A stretch of DNA of 64,000 bases, from the NCBI RefSeq assembly GCF_009363755.1, contig NZ_CP045417.1:2542001-2606000 (forward strand). Direction: 5' to 3'. The notes below the pieces were generated by a model. It had not been told where the DNA came from. It did no database searches and saw nothing but the letters and a program-made list of their open reading frames with translations. Positions 1 through 10,084 of this stretch are shown here, piece by piece. Numbering within the stretch: position 1 is the stretch's first letter; each line of letters opens with the position of its first letter. A program made the translations under genes and the position numbers. The stretch comes from Halomonas sp. THAF5a (lineage in GTDB: Bacteria > Pseudomonadota > Gammaproteobacteria > Pseudomonadales > Halomonadaceae).

Positions 1-11
1 TGTCGAGTCAT
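1..11 (-). CDS. murG: murG start (partial, cut by window edge)
   Basis: An ATG overlaps the ftsW stop codon in an ATGA arrangement and reads Met-Thr-Arg before the window ends. In dcw clusters the gene after ftsW is normally murG, the lipid II-forming GlcNAc transferase, and the same 4 bp overlap is used repeatedly in this operon. The identity rests on gene order alone, because only three codons are visible. Confidence 0.45.
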
Positions 12-1231
12 GAGGTGCTTCCTTGTCGCTTGCCGGAGGGCGGCGCCTTGCCGGGTCCCGCCCGCCGGGCCGTGGGGCGCGCGCGCCGTCGGACCTCGCG
101 GGTCTCGATGTCGATGCGCAGCAGCAGGGCGACCATCATGCTGCTCACCACCAGGCTCGAGCCGCCATAGCTCAACAGCGGCAGGGTCAGGCCCTTGGTG
201 GGCAGCATGCCGGTGCTCACGGCGATGTTGATGAAGGCCTGGGCGCCGAGCACCAGGGCGAAGCCGTAGCTCACGTAGGCGGCGAAGGCCAGGCCGGCGA
301 GCTCGGCGCGGCGCCCCACCGCCATGGCCCGCCAGATCAGCAGGGCGAAGAGCCCCACCACGGCGATCGCGCCGACCAGGCCGAGCTCCTCGGCGAGCAC
401 CGCGAAGACGAAGTCGGTATGGGCCTCGGGCAGGTAGAAGAGCTTCTGCACGCTGTTGCCGAGCCCCATGCCGAGCCAGTGGCCCCGCCCGAAGGCGATC
501 AGTGCCTGGGTCAGCTGGTAGCCGCTGGCGAACTGGTCGGCCCAGGGGTCGGCGAAGCTGGTCAGGCGCGCCATGCGATAGGGCTCGGCGACCGCGGCCA
601 GGGCGCCGATCGCCCCGACCAGCAGCAGCAGCACCAAAAAGCGCCCCCAGGGCGCCCCGGCCATCAGCAGCATGCCCATCACCGCGCCGGTCATCACCAC
701 CACGGCGCCGTAGTCGGGCTCGAGGATCAGCAGGCCCGCCACCACGGCCATCACCGCCAGGGGGCGCAGGAAGGCGCCCCACTCGCGGCGCACCTGGGGC
801 AGGAAACGCTCCAGGTAGCCGGCCATGTAGAGGATCAGGCAGAACTTGGCGACCTCGGAGGCCTGCAGGTTGAAGGGCACGCCGGGCAGCGACAGCCAGC
901 GCCGGCTGCCGTTGACCTCGCGCCCCACCAGCAGCACCAGCGCCAGCAGCGCGAGGCCCACGAGCAGCAGCAGAGGGCCGTTGGCCCTCCACCAGGCCAT
1001 CGGCACGCGCAGGGCCAGCCCTCCGGCGACCAGCGCCGCCAGCAGGAAGACACCGTGGCGCAGGCTGAAGTACCAGGCGTTGCCGGTGAGGCTCGAGGCG
1101 ACCTCGCTGGACGCCGAGGTCACCATCACCCAGCCGATCAGCAAGAGCGAGAGCGCCGCCAGCACCAGCCAGCCATCGAAGGGCTGGTCGGCGGTGCTGA
1201 GCCGCCCCTTGAGACGCGCCAGCCGGCTCAT
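8..1231 (-). CDS. ftsW: FtsW, SEDS-family septal peptidoglycan glycosyltransferase
   Basis: This 407-residue polytopic inner-membrane protein is close to the usual length of about 400. SEDS proteins polymerise lipid II, and FtsW works with FtsI at the division septum. Visible family marks are the conserved loop ending in QASEVAKF near residue 125, the stretch with LPEAHTDFVFA and EELG around 265-280, and LLSYGGSSL near residue 350. The C-terminal tail is basic and cytoplasmic. Its start overlaps the murD stop by 4 bp (ATGA), so translation is probably coupled. It is part of the minus-strand dcw operon. Confidence 0.95.
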   Translation of the reverse strand: MSRLARLKGRLSTADQPFDGWLVLAALSLLLIGWVMVTSASSEVASSLTGNAWYFSLRHGVFLLAALVAGGLALRVPMAWWRANGPLLLLVGLALLALVLLVGREVNGSRRWLSLPGVPFNLQASEVAKFCLILYMAGYLERFLPQVRREWGAFLRPLAVMAVVAGLLILEPDYGAVVVMTGAVMGMLLMAGAPWGRFLVLLLLVGAIGALAAVAEPYRMARLTSFADPWADQFASGYQLTQALIAFGRGHWLGMGLGNSVQKLFYLPEAHTDFVFAVLAEELGLVGAIAVVGLFALLIWRAMAVGRRAELAGLAFAAYVSYGFALVLGAQAFINIAVSTGMLPTKGLTLPLLSYGGSSLVVSSMMVALLLRIDIETREVRRRARPTARRAGPGKAPPSGKRQGSTS

Positions 1232-2604
1232 GGCGTCGTCTCCGCCCGCGCCAGCACCGCCCCGCGGAAAGCCTCGCCGCGGGCCTGGTAGTCGCGGAAC
1301 TGATCGAGGCTCGCGCAGGCCGGCGAAAGCAGCACGCAGTCGCCCGGCGTGGCGATCTCGGCGGCCCGGGCCATCGCCGCCTCCAGGTCGTCGACCCGGC
1401 TCACCGGCAGCCGCCCCGCCAGGGCCTGCGCGAGGCGCTCGGCGTCGCGCCCGAAGAGGACCGCCTCGCGGCCATGGCGCGCCAGCGGCGCCGCCAGGGG
1501 GCCGAAGTCGGCACCCTTGCCGACCCCGCCGGCCAGCAGGATCAGCCGGCCCTCCAGCGTCGGCCCCAGCCCCGCGATGGCGGCCAGGGTCGCCCCGACG
1601 TTGGTGCCCTTGGAGTCGTTGATCCAGCGCACGCCGTCGATCTCGGCCACCAGCTCACCGCGATGGGCCAGGCCGGCGAAGCGCTTGAGCACCGCGCGCA
1701 TCGCGGCGAGCGGCAGCCCCAGCCGGGTGCCCATCGCCAGGGCGGCTAGGGCGTTGGCCTGGTTGTGGCGGCCGGGCAGGCGCACGTCGGCGGCAGCCAT
1801 CAGCGGCGTCTCGCCGTGCATCAGCCAGTCCGCGCCCCGGTGACGCCCGATCCCCCACTCCTCCGCCACGGGGGCGGCGGTGGTGAAGCGATCCTCGGCG
1901 GGCAGCGGCGTGGCCGGCCAGGTCATGGGATCCTCGGCATTGACCACGGCGTGGCGGGCACCGCGGAAGACGCCGAGCTTGGCGGCGCGGTAGCCGGCCA
2001 TGTCGCCGTGGCGATCGAGGTGGTCCTCGGAGAGATTGAGGAAGGCCGCCGTCTCGGCGCCGAGCGACGGCGTGGTCTCGAGCTGGAAGCTGGAGAGCTC
2101 CAGCACGAAGAGCTCGGCCTCGGGCGCCTCGGCCAGCAGGTCCAGGGCCGGGGTACCGAGGTTGCCGCCCACGGCGACGCGCATGCCGGCCTCGCGGGCC
2201 ATCTCGCCGACCAGGGTGGTGACCGTGGACTTGGCGTTCGAGCCGGTGATGGCGGCGATGGGCGCCCGGGCCGCGCGCACGAAGAGCGCGATCTCTCCGA
2301 CCACCAGCGGCTCGCCGGAGGCCGGGCGGGTGCGCCCGGCGAGCGCGGCGAGCCCGGGCGTCGCCGGGTCGACCCCCGGGCTCAGCACCACCTCCTCGAC
2401 CTCGCCGAGGTCGAGCTCGGTGAGCGGCCCGCCGTGGAAGGCGATGCCCGGGTGGGCGGCGCGGAAGTCCTCGAGCCCGGGCGGCGCGGCGCGGGTGTCG
2501 GCGACCATGAAGGGCACGCCGAGCCGGCTCAAGTGGCGACAGATGGCCCGCCCGGAGAGCCCGAGCCCGACCACCAGCGTCACTCCCTTCGGCACCTTGT
2601 GCAT
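1228..2604 (-). CDS. murD: MurD, UDP-N-acetylmuramoyl-L-alanine:D-glutamate ligase
   Basis: This cytoplasmic Mur ligase of 458 residues adds D-glutamate to UDP-MurNAc-L-Ala using ATP. The N-terminal Rossmann-like domain starts with VVGLGLSG. The ATP-binding P-loop reads GSNAKST, with Ala where many Mur ligases have Gly. The central-domain motif NLSEDHLDRH and the C-terminal NDSKGTN and LAGGVGKG motifs follow, then SPACASLDQF near the end. Length and motif order are normal. It overlaps ftsW by 4 bp and lies 37 bp after mraY in the same operon. Confidence 0.96.
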   Translation of the reverse strand: MHKVPKGVTLVVGLGLSGRAICRHLSRLGVPFMVADTRAAPPGLEDFRAAHPGIAFHGGPLTELDLGEVEEVVLSPGVDPATPGLAALAGRTRPASGEPLVVGEIALFVRAARAPIAAITGSNAKSTVTTLVGEMAREAGMRVAVGGNLGTPALDLLAEAPEAELFVLELSSFQLETTPSLGAETAAFLNLSEDHLDRHGDMAGYRAAKLGVFRGARHAVVNAEDPMTWPATPLPAEDRFTTAAPVAEEWGIGRHRGADWLMHGETPLMAAADVRLPGRHNQANALAALAMGTRLGLPLAAMRAVLKRFAGLAHRGELVAEIDGVRWINDSKGTNVGATLAAIAGLGPTLEGRLILLAGGVGKGADFGPLAAPLARHGREAVLFGRDAERLAQALAGRLPVSRVDDLEAAMARAAEIATPGDCVLLSPACASLDQFRDYQARGEAFRGAVLARAETTP

Positions 2605-2641
2605 CTTGCGCTCCTTGCGGATGGCGATCGGCCCGCGGCGA

Positions 2642-3724
2642 TCAGCGGACCTTGAGGGTGGCCAGGCCGATCAGCACCAGCACCACGGTGATGATCCAGA
2701 AGCGCACGATGACCCGCGGCTCCGGCCAGCCCTTGAGCTCGTAGTGGTGGTGCAGCGGCGCCATGCGGAAGATGCGCCGCCCGGTGAGCTTGTAGGAGCC
2801 CACCTGCAGGATCACCGAGACGGTCTCCATGACGAAGATCCCGCCCATGATGAACAGCACCACCTCCTGGCGCACGATCACCGCGACCACGCCGAGGGCC
2901 GCGCCCAGGGCCAGCGCCCCCACATCGCCCATGAAGACCTGGGCCGGGTAGGTGTTGAACCACAGGAAGCCGAGGCCCGCCCCGGCGATGGTGGCACAGA
3001 ACACCGCGAGCTCCCCGGCCCCGGGAATGAAGGGGATCTGCAGGTAGTCGGAGAAGACCGTGTTGCCGCTCGCGTAGGCGAACACCGCGAGGCCCATGGC
3101 CACCAGCACCGTGGGCATGATCGCCAGGCCATCGAGGCCATCGGTGAGGTTGACCGCGTTGGAGCTGCCGACGATCACCAGGTAGGTCAGCACCACATAG
3201 AAGACGCCCAGCGGCAGCACGAACTCCTTGAAGACCGGCACGATCAGGCTGGTCTCCACCGGGGAGGCCGCCGTGACGTAGAGCAGCACCGCCGCCGAGA
3301 GGCCGATCACCGACTGCCAGAAGTACTTCCAGCGCGCGGGCAGGCCCCGCGGGTTCTTCTCAACCACCTTGCGGAAGTCGTCGACCCAGCCGATGGCGCC
3401 GAAGCCCAGGGTCACGCCCAGCACCAGCCAGACATAGTGGTTGGTCAGGTCGCCCCACAGCAGGGTACTCACCGCGATGGCCATCAGGATCATGGCCCCG
3501 CCCATGGTCGGCGTGCCGGCCTTGGAGAGATGCGACTGGGGACCGTCGTCACGCACCGCCTGGCCGATCTGGCGCTCCACCAGGCGGCGGATCATCAGTG
3601 GCCCAAGCCACAGGCAGAGCACCAGGGCGGTCAGGGTGCCCAGGATCATGCGCAGGGTCAGATAGTCGAAAACGTTGAAGGCGCTGTGAAATTGCGCCAG
3701 GAAGTCAGCCAGAAAGAGCAGCAT
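2642..3724 (-). CDS. mraY: MraY, phospho-MurNAc-pentapeptide translocase
   Basis: MraY transfers phospho-MurNAc-pentapeptide from UDP to undecaprenyl phosphate, making lipid I in the inner membrane. The product is 360 residues, the standard size, with about ten hydrophobic segments. Catalytic motifs are visible: VDDFRK near residue 115, [10 protein letters not shown] near residue 192, GDVGALALG near residue 266 and the HHHYELKGW signature near residue 325. It starts 9 bp after murF and is followed by murD, as in the E. coli cluster. Confidence 0.97.
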   Translation of the reverse strand: MLLFLADFLAQFHSAFNVFDYLTLRMILGTLTALVLCLWLGPLMIRRLVERQIGQAVRDDGPQSHLSKAGTPTMGGAMILMAIAVSTLLWGDLTNHYVWLVLGVTLGFGAIGWVDDFRKVVEKNPRGLPARWKYFWQSVIGLSAAVLLYVTAASPVETSLIVPVFKEFVLPLGVFYVVLTYLVIVGSSNAVNLTDGLDGLAIMPTVLVAMGLAVFAYASGNTVFSDYLQIPFIPGAGELAVFCATIAGAGLGFLWFNTYPAQVFMGDVGALALGAALGVVAVIVRQEVVLFIMGGIFVMETVSVILQVGSYKLTGRRIFRMAPLHHHYELKGWPEPRVIVRFWIITVVLVLIGLATLKVR

Positions 3725-3733
3725 GTAGTGCGT

Positions 3734-5101
3734 TCACCTTGAAGCATCCGCGCGCAGGGCGGCCACGACGTGTTCCATGCCGGCGCTGCGCGAGCCCTTG
3801 ACCAGCACGCTGGCCCCGGGCGGTAGATGGTGGAGGACGTGGCGCGTGAGCGCCTCCCGATCGTCGAAATGGGTCCCGCCTTCGCCGAAGGCCTGGCTGG
3901 CCGGCCGTGCCGGCGCGCCCAGGGTACCCAGGAAGTCGATGCCCCGTTCCCGCGCATAGTCGCCGAGCTCGGCATGCAGCCGGTCGGACTCGCCCCCCAG
4001 TTCTCCCATGGCGCCGAGCAGGCACCAGTGCGGCCCGGGCAGCGTCACGAGGACATCGAGCGCCGCCTTCACCGCGCCGGGGTTGGCATTATAGGTATCG
4101 TCAAGCAGCCGGGTGCCGTTGAGGCCCTCCACGGTGCTCAGCCGGCCCGGCATCGGCGCCACCGCCGCGAGCCCGGCCAGCACCTCGGCCTCGGCAAGGC
4201 CCATGGCCAGGGCCGCGGCCGCGGCGGCCAGGGCGTTGGCCACGTTGTGGCGTCCCATCAGGGCCAGCCGGACCCGGCCGATCTCGCGGCCGTCCCGGAC
4301 AAGCGTGAAAGCATAGCGTCCGAGGGCGTCGCAGGCCAGCGCCACGGCGTGCACGCGCGCCCTCGGATCGAGCCCGAAATCGAGCACCTCCCGAGGCGCG
4401 GCGAGGCTCGCCCAGGTGGCGAAGAAGGCGTCGTCGCGATTGAGCACCGCCACCCCGTCGTCGGGCAGGCCGGCCAGTATCTCGGCTTTGGCCTGGGCGA
4501 TGCGTCCCGTGCCGCCGAACTCGCCGACGTGGGCGCCGGTCACGTTGGTGATGATCGCCACCCGGGGCAGGGCCAGGGCCGTGGTCCAGGCGATCTCGCC
4601 GAGGTGGTTGGCGCCGAGCTCCACCACCGCCTGGCGGTGGTCGTCGTCGAGCTCGAGCAGCGTCAGGGGCGCGCCGATGTCGTTGTTGAGGTTGCCCCGG
4701 GTGGCGAGCGTCGGCGCCCGCCGGCCCAGCAGGGTGGCCAGCATCTGCTTGACGGTGGTCTTGCCGCTGTTGCCGGTGACGGCGACCAGATCGCCCCGCC
4801 AGGCCCGGCGCCGCGCCCGGGCGAGCAGGCCCAGGGCGAGGCGGGTATCGGGCACCACCAGCTGGGGCAGCGGGTCGTCCACCGGGCGCTCGACCAGCGC
4901 CGCCACGGCGCCGGCCTCCCGCGCCTGGGTCATGAAGTCATGGGCATCGAAGCGCTCGCCGACCAGGGCCACGAAGAGCGCCCCGGGGGCGAGGCGCCGG
5001 GTATCGGTGACGATGGCATCGACGGCGGCCTCCTCGGCGGGCCGGGCCAGCCCCAGGGCGGCCGCGATATCGGACAGGGTCCCGAGGCCGACGCCGCTCA
5101 T
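3734..5101 (-). CDS. murF: MurF, UDP-MurNAc-tripeptide:D-Ala-D-Ala ligase
   Basis: MurF adds D-Ala-D-Ala to the UDP-MurNAc-tripeptide in the cytoplasm. I chose the ATG at 5101, giving 455 residues. It overlaps the murE stop as ATGA and begins directly with the Mur N-terminal domain, whereas the reading frame extends upstream only through murE sequence. The P-loop is TGNSGKTTVK, and LDDTYNANP marks the C-terminal nucleotide and substrate region. It is translationally linked to murE upstream and separated by 9 bp from mraY. Confidence 0.95.
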   Translation of the reverse strand: MSGVGLGTLSDIAAALGLARPAEEAAVDAIVTDTRRLAPGALFVALVGERFDAHDFMTQAREAGAVAALVERPVDDPLPQLVVPDTRLALGLLARARRRAWRGDLVAVTGNSGKTTVKQMLATLLGRRAPTLATRGNLNNDIGAPLTLLELDDDHRQAVVELGANHLGEIAWTTALALPRVAIITNVTGAHVGEFGGTGRIAQAKAEILAGLPDDGVAVLNRDDAFFATWASLAAPREVLDFGLDPRARVHAVALACDALGRYAFTLVRDGREIGRVRLALMGRHNVANALAAAAAALAMGLAEAEVLAGLAAVAPMPGRLSTVEGLNGTRLLDDTYNANPGAVKAALDVLVTLPGPHWCLLGAMGELGGESDRLHAELGDYARERGIDFLGTLGAPARPASQAFGEGGTHFDDREALTRHVLHHLPPGASVLVKGSRSAGMEHVVAALRADASR

Positions 5102-6606
5102 CGCGCGCTCTCCCCGGCCCGCCCCGCCAGGCCGCGCTCGGCCTCGGCGAGGTCGGAGAAGGCGTGGCGCACGCCCGCCACCTCCTGGTAGTCCTCGTGG
5201 CCCTTGCCGGCGATCAGGATCACGTCGTCGGGGGCGGCCTCGGCCAGCACCCGGGCGATGGCCGCGCCGCGCCCGTCGATCTCGTGCACCTCGACGTCGG
5301 CGGCCTCGTCCAGGCCCGCGAGGACCTCGGCGCGGATCGACTCGGGGGCCTCGCCGCGGGGGTTGTCGTCGGTGACCACCAGCACGTCGGCATGGCGCGC
5401 CGCGGCCGCGGCCATCAGCGGGCGCTTGCCGCTGTCGCGGTCGCCGCCGCAGCCGAACAGGCACCACAGCCGTCCGCTGCCCGGCAGGTGCGCGCGCAGT
5501 GCCGACAGGGCATTGTCCAGGGCATCCGGCGTATGGGCGTAGTCGATGACGACCGTGGGCGCCCCCGGGCGCGACAGCGGCGCCATGCGCCCGGGCACCG
5601 GGGCAAGCGCGGCCGCGGCCGCGAAGAGCGCCTCGAGGGGGTGGCCCAGGCCGTGCAGGGTGGCGATGGCCAGCAGCACGTTGTCCAGGGTGAATCGCCC
5701 CATCAGCGCGAGTTCCAGCTCGCGCTCGCCCTCGGGCGTGGCGATCAGCGCACGCTGACCCTCGGGCCAGGCGAGCCAGTCGACGACGCGCAGGGTCACC
5801 GCCTCGTCCTGGCCCACCGCCAGCACGCGCGCGCCGCGATGCACGCCGGCGAGCATCAGCCGCGCCAGGGGGTCGTCGCCGTTGACCACCGCGAGCTCGA
5901 GCTCGCGGCGGCGGAACAGTCGCGCCTTGGCGGCGGCGTAGGCCGCCATGCTGCCGTGGTAGTCGAGGTGGTCACGGCTCAGGTTGGTGAACACCGCCGC
6001 CCGCACGCTGGCGCCGTCGAGACGCCCCTGCTCCAGGGCGTGGGAGGAGGCCTCCATGGCGACCCGCGTCACTCCCTCGGCGGCCAGCTCGCCGAGCGCC
6101 GCCTGCAGGGCCAGCGGTCCCGGCGTGGTCAACCGGCCGGCCGTCAGGGCGCCGGGGCGGCCATGGCCCAGGGTGCCGATCAGCCCCGCCTCCACGCCGA
6201 GGGCCTGGCTCAGCTCGGCCAGGTAGTGGGTCACCGAGCTCTTGCCGTTGGTGCCGGTCACGCCGATCAGCTCCAGCGTCGCCGGCACGCCGAACAGCAC
6301 CCGCCCGAGCTCCCCCTGGGCCTCGCGCAGCCCCGCGAGCCACAGCACGCGGGAGTCCTCTGGGCCCGGCCGGCCATCGTCGTGGGCCAGCACCAGCGCC
6401 GCCCCGGCGGCCAGCGCCTGGTCGATGAAGTCGCGGCCGTCGACCGTCACGCCGGGCACCGCGACGAAGACGTCGCCCACGCCGACTCGGCGGCTGTCGA
6501 GAACCAGGCTCGCGGGATCGGGCAGGCCGACGCCCTCCAGGGCATCGCGGCAGTCCGGCCACAGGCCGACCAGGCCCGCCTCGAGTCGCTCGGCACTCAG
6601 CTGCAT
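5098..6606 (-). CDS. murE: MurE, UDP-MurNAc-dipeptide:meso-diaminopimelate ligase
   Basis: This 502-residue Mur ligase adds the third amino acid of the stem peptide. The P-loop GTNGKSS lies near residue 115 and NLSRDHLDYHG follows in the central domain. The motif DDNPR near residue 410 is the established signature for meso-diaminopimelate, so the cell wall should be of the Gram-negative DAP type. The ATG at 6606 is preceded by AGGAGA at a suitable distance; the open frame upstream lies in ftsI. It starts 22 bp after ftsI. Confidence 0.96.
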   Translation of the reverse strand: MQLSAERLEAGLVGLWPDCRDALEGVGLPDPASLVLDSRRVGVGDVFVAVPGVTVDGRDFIDQALAAGAALVLAHDDGRPGPEDSRVLWLAGLREAQGELGRVLFGVPATLELIGVTGTNGKSSVTHYLAELSQALGVEAGLIGTLGHGRPGALTAGRLTTPGPLALQAALGELAAEGVTRVAMEASSHALEQGRLDGASVRAAVFTNLSRDHLDYHGSMAAYAAAKARLFRRRELELAVVNGDDPLARLMLAGVHRGARVLAVGQDEAVTLRVVDWLAWPEGQRALIATPEGERELELALMGRFTLDNVLLAIATLHGLGHPLEALFAAAAALAPVPGRMAPLSRPGAPTVVIDYAHTPDALDNALSALRAHLPGSGRLWCLFGCGGDRDSGKRPLMAAAAARHADVLVVTDDNPRGEAPESIRAEVLAGLDEAADVEVHEIDGRGAAIARVLAEAAPDDVILIAGKGHEDYQEVAGVRHAFSDLAEAERGLAGRAGESAR

Positions 6607-6628
6607 CTCGTCTCTCCTGGCATTGCCA

Positions 6629-8344
6629 TCATGGGTCCTGCGCCCGGGCGTCCGGGGGCACGTCGAGCAGGCGCAGGGCGTTGCCGGCCACACGGGAGAA
6701 GACCGGGGCCGCCACCGCCCCGCCGTAGTAGCTGTCGCCCCGCGGGTGGTCGATCATCACCACGGTGACGATCCGCGGGTCCGAGACCGGGGCGATGCCG
6801 ACGAACAGGCTGCGATAGGCCCGCGCCTGGTACCCGCCGGCGGCGGTCTTGCGCACGGTGCCGGTCTTGCCGGCGACCCGGTAGCCCGGCACCAGGGCCC
6901 GGCGCGCGCCGGTGCCCGGCGCGACGACCCGGTCCATCATCCCGAGCACCCGCCGGGCCACGTCCGGGTCGATCACCGGCTCGCCGACCGGGGGCTCGGC
7001 CAGCTTGAGCAGCGAGGGCGGCAGGCGCTGGCCGTCGTTGGCGATGGCGGTGAAGGCGCTGGCCAGCTGCAGCGCCGAGACCGACAGGCCGTAGCCGTAG
7101 GAGAGCGCCGCCCACTGGCTGCTCGACCAGCGCACCGGGGCCGGGATGCTGCCGGTGGCCTCGCCGGGGAAGCCGGTGCCCGGGCTCTGCCCGAGCCCCA
7201 GGGCGCGGTAGGTGGCCGGGATCACCGGCTCGTCGAGGCGCAGGGCCAGCTTGGACATGCCGACGTTGGAGGATTTCTCGAGGATCCCGGCCAGGTCCAG
7301 CTCGCCGTAGTTGCGAATATCCTTGATGGTGAAGCGATCGATGACCATCCAGCCGGGCGAGGTGTCGACCACCGTCTCCGGCGCGACCCCGCCATGCTCG
7401 ATCATCGCCGCCATCGCCAGGGGCTTCACCACCGAGCCCGGCTCGTAGGTGTCGACGATGGCGCGGTTGCGCAGCCCCTGGGGATCGAGGCCGGCGCGGT
7501 CGTTGGGGTTGTAGGAGGGCTGGTTGGCCATGGCCAGCACCTCGCCGGTGCGGGCATCGAGCATCACCACGCTGCCGCCGTCGGCGTCGTGTTCACTGAC
7601 CGCCGCCTTGAGCTCGCGATAGGCCATGTACTGCAGCCGCTGGTCCAGCGCCAGGGTGAGATCGCCGCCGGGCTGCGCCTCCTGCAGGAGCGCAAGGTCG
7701 CGCACCAGGCGCCCGCGCCGGTCCTTGAGCACCCGGCGCTTGCCGGGCACCCCGGCGAGATAGGGCTGATAGGCGAGCTCGAGCCCCTCCTGGCCCTGGT
7801 CGTCGATATTGGTCACCCCCAGCAGCTGGGCGCTCACCTCGCCGGCCGGATAGTAGCGCTTGTACTCCTCCCGGGCATGCACGCCGGGCACGCGCAGGGA
7901 AAGCACCCGCTGGGCCGCCTCGGGCGTCATGCGGCGACGCAGGTACATGAACTCGCGGGTCGCGTAGCGCGCGATGCGCTCGTTGAGGGTCTCGAGGTCC
8001 TGGCCGAGGGCGTTCGCCAGCATCAGGCGCTGGATGTCGTCGTCCGGCAGATCCTGGGGATTGGCCCAGAGCGTCACCACCGGCGTGGAGATGGCCAGCG
8101 GCTCGCCGTGGCGGTCGGTGATCATCCCGCGATGGGCGGGAATGGTGTCGGTGCGCAGGGTGCGGGCATCGCCCTGCCCCTGCAGGAAGGGGCGGTCGAA
8201 GACATGCAGGTCGACGATGCGCCCGGCGAGCAGCGCCAGGCCCAGCAGCACCAGGCCCATCATCATCCGGTAGCGGGCCTGGCCCATGGGCGCCGTGGGC
8301 GGGGGGCGACGCGGCGTCACGCCGCTGCGTGCCTCACCGCTCAT
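6629..8344 (-). CDS. ftsI: FtsI (PBP3), septal peptidoglycan transpeptidase
   Basis: This class B penicillin-binding protein of 571 residues is the transpeptidase partner of FtsW at the division site. It has a single N-terminal membrane anchor (about residues 27-42), a non-catalytic dimerisation domain, and a transpeptidase domain. All three active-site motifs are present: SVVK within YEPGSVVKP, SSN within KSSNVGMS, and KTG within AGKTGTVRK. The ATG at 8344 overlaps the ftsL stop as ATGA. A longer frame upstream only reads through ftsL and is rejected. Confidence 0.96.
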   Translation of the reverse strand: MSGEARSGVTPRRPPPTAPMGQARYRMMMGLVLLGLALLAGRIVDLHVFDRPFLQGQGDARTLRTDTIPAHRGMITDRHGEPLAISTPVVTLWANPQDLPDDDIQRLMLANALGQDLETLNERIARYATREFMYLRRRMTPEAAQRVLSLRVPGVHAREEYKRYYPAGEVSAQLLGVTNIDDQGQEGLELAYQPYLAGVPGKRRVLKDRRGRLVRDLALLQEAQPGGDLTLALDQRLQYMAYRELKAAVSEHDADGGSVVMLDARTGEVLAMANQPSYNPNDRAGLDPQGLRNRAIVDTYEPGSVVKPLAMAAMIEHGGVAPETVVDTSPGWMVIDRFTIKDIRNYGELDLAGILEKSSNVGMSKLALRLDEPVIPATYRALGLGQSPGTGFPGEATGSIPAPVRWSSSQWAALSYGYGLSVSALQLASAFTAIANDGQRLPPSLLKLAEPPVGEPVIDPDVARRVLGMMDRVVAPGTGARRALVPGYRVAGKTGTVRKTAAGGYQARAYRSLFVGIAPVSDPRIVTVVMIDHPRGDSYYGGAVAAPVFSRVAGNALRLLDVPPDARAQDP

Positions 8345-8667
8345 GGCTGGATGACCTCGACTTCGTCGATATCGGGCAGGCGCATCTCGAGGCGCTGCTG
8401 GGCCAGGCGCTCGATGCGCGCCGGCGAGGACCAGGCGCTCTCCTCGAGCAGCAGCTGGCCCCACTCGGTCTGCAGCTGCTGCTGCTCGCGCTCGAGCACC
8501 TGCAGGCGGGCGTACTGATCGCGGGTCAGGTGGCTGGTGGTGATCACCCCGATGGCCGAGGCCAGGCAGGCCGCCAGCAGCAGCATGACCAGCAGCAGCG
8601 CCCGTGACGCACCGAGGCGCACGGGCCACCCGAAGGAAGAGGTTACCGCAGAGCGTCCCTGTGCCAT
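8341..8667 (-). CDS. ftsL: FtsL, divisome bitopic protein
   Basis: This small protein of 108 residues has a short cytoplasmic N terminus, one membrane span (about residues 23-43) and a periplasmic coiled coil rich in Gln, Glu and Leu. That is the standard build of FtsL, which joins FtsB and FtsQ and activates FtsWI. Its position between rsmH and ftsI is diagnostic, since the sequence family is weakly conserved. It follows rsmH by 8 bp and overlaps ftsI by 4 bp. Confidence 0.9.
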   Translation of the reverse strand: MAQGRSAVTSSFGWPVRLGASRALLLVMLLLAACLASAIGVITTSHLTRDQYARLQVLEREQQQLQTEWGQLLLEESAWSSPARIERLAQQRLEMRLPDIDEVEVIQP

Positions 8668-8675
8668 GGCGAGCC

Positions 8676-9632
8676 TCAGTACCGCTTGCGCGCTACACGC
8701 ATCACCGCACTGCGCGCCCGGGGGTTCTCCTGCACCTCCTCGGCGGAGGGCCGGCGCGCCTTCCCCAGCGACTCGAGGCGCCGCTTGAGCTGGTCGTCGC
8801 GGAGCGGGACGCCCCGCGGCAGGTCGGTGTCGCCACGCACGTGGTCGCGGATGAAGCGCTTGACCCGGCGATCCTCCAGCGAGTGGAAGCTGATCACCAC
8901 CAGGTGCCCGCCCGGGGCGAGGGCCTCGAGGGCCGCGTCGAGGGCGGCATCGAGCTGCTCCAGCTCGCCATTGACCTGGATGCGCAGCGCCTGGAAGACG
9001 CGGGTCGCCGGGTGCTTGCCCTTCTCCCAGGCGGGATGGGCGGTCTTGACCACCTCGGCGAGGTCCGCGGTGCGCGTGAAGGGGCGCTCGACGCGGCGCG
9101 ACACGATGGCCCGGGCCAGCCGGCGGGCATAGCGCTCCTCGCCGTAGCCCTTGAAGACCCGCACCATCTCGCCCTCGTCGGCACGGGCCAGGAAGGCGGC
9201 GGCGCTCTCCCCCTGCTCGGGGTCCATGCGCATGTCGAGCGGGCCGTCGCGCAGGAAGCTGAAGCCGCGTTCGGGATCGTCGAGCTGGGGCGAGGAGACG
9301 CCGACGTCGAGCAGCACCCCGGAGAGCCGGCCGTGCAGGCCGTGGCGCTCGCTGATCTCGCCGAGGCGGGCGAACTCGCCGCGTTCGATGGCGAAGCGCG
9401 AATCGGTGAGGGTCGCCGCCTCGGCGATCGCCTGGGGATCGCGATCGATAGCCAGCAGCTGCCCATCGGGGCCGAGCCGCTCGAGGATGGCACGGGAGTG
9501 ACCGCCGCGACCGAAGGTGCCGTCGAGGTAGATCCCGTCGGGATCGTGGATCAGCGCCTCCACGGCGCCATCGAGCAGCACGCTGGCATGACGAAAGCCG
9601 CGGGCGGGCTGTTCAGGGGCGGATGGCGGCAT
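8676..9632 (-). CDS. rsmH: RsmH, 16S rRNA C1402 N4-methyltransferase
   Basis: RsmH (formerly MraW) methylates N4 of C1402 in the ribosomal P site using SAM. The product is 318 residues, the usual length. The SAM-binding motif [10 protein letters not shown] lies near residue 40, [13 protein letters not shown] near residue 107, [10 protein letters not shown] near residue 218, and [12 protein letters not shown] near residue 265. It is the first protein gene of the dcw cluster here. No mraZ lies upstream; the next feature, 52 bp away, is the 3' end of rnpB. Confidence 0.96.
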   Translation of the reverse strand: MPPSAPEQPARGFRHASVLLDGAVEALIHDPDGIYLDGTFGRGGHSRAILERLGPDGQLLAIDRDPQAIAEAATLTDSRFAIERGEFARLGEISERHGLHGRLSGVLLDVGVSSPQLDDPERGFSFLRDGPLDMRMDPEQGESAAAFLARADEGEMVRVFKGYGEERYARRLARAIVSRRVERPFTRTADLAEVVKTAHPAWEKGKHPATRVFQALRIQVNGELEQLDAALDAALEALAPGGHLVVISFHSLEDRRVKRFIRDHVRGDTDLPRGVPLRDDQLKRRLESLGKARRPSAEEVQENPRARSAVMRVARKRY

Positions 9633-9684
9633 GCGCTTCTCGATGGCAGGGACATGAAGGCCGTTCGCGACGGCGGTGTTCGAA

Positions 9685-10049
<365 letters not shown>

Positions 10050-10055
10050 GCGGCA

Positions 10056-10084
10056 AGGATACCAGCGCCCGGGCGCCGCCTCAA
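10056..10084 (-). promoter_or_regulatory. Predicted sigma-70 promoter of rnpB
   Basis: TTGAGG (10079-10084) and TATCCT (10056-10061) are separated by 17 bp on the minus strand and would start transcription at about 10049, the deduced RNA 5' end. The -35 element overlaps the rsmI stop codon, so rnpB has its own promoter embedded in the end of the upstream gene. Confidence 0.7.

Noticed and set aside
23..1291. A 422-codon plus-strand frame opposite ftsW, with further long frames opposite murD, murE and ftsI
   Set aside because: All are repetitive, basic or Gln/His-rich, lack ribosome sites and lie over well-supported genes.
1228..2604. MurD P-loop with Ala in place of Gly (GSNAKST) as a possible defect
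   Set aside because: The change is, as far as I recall, normal in Pseudomonas-type MurD, and all other motifs are intact.
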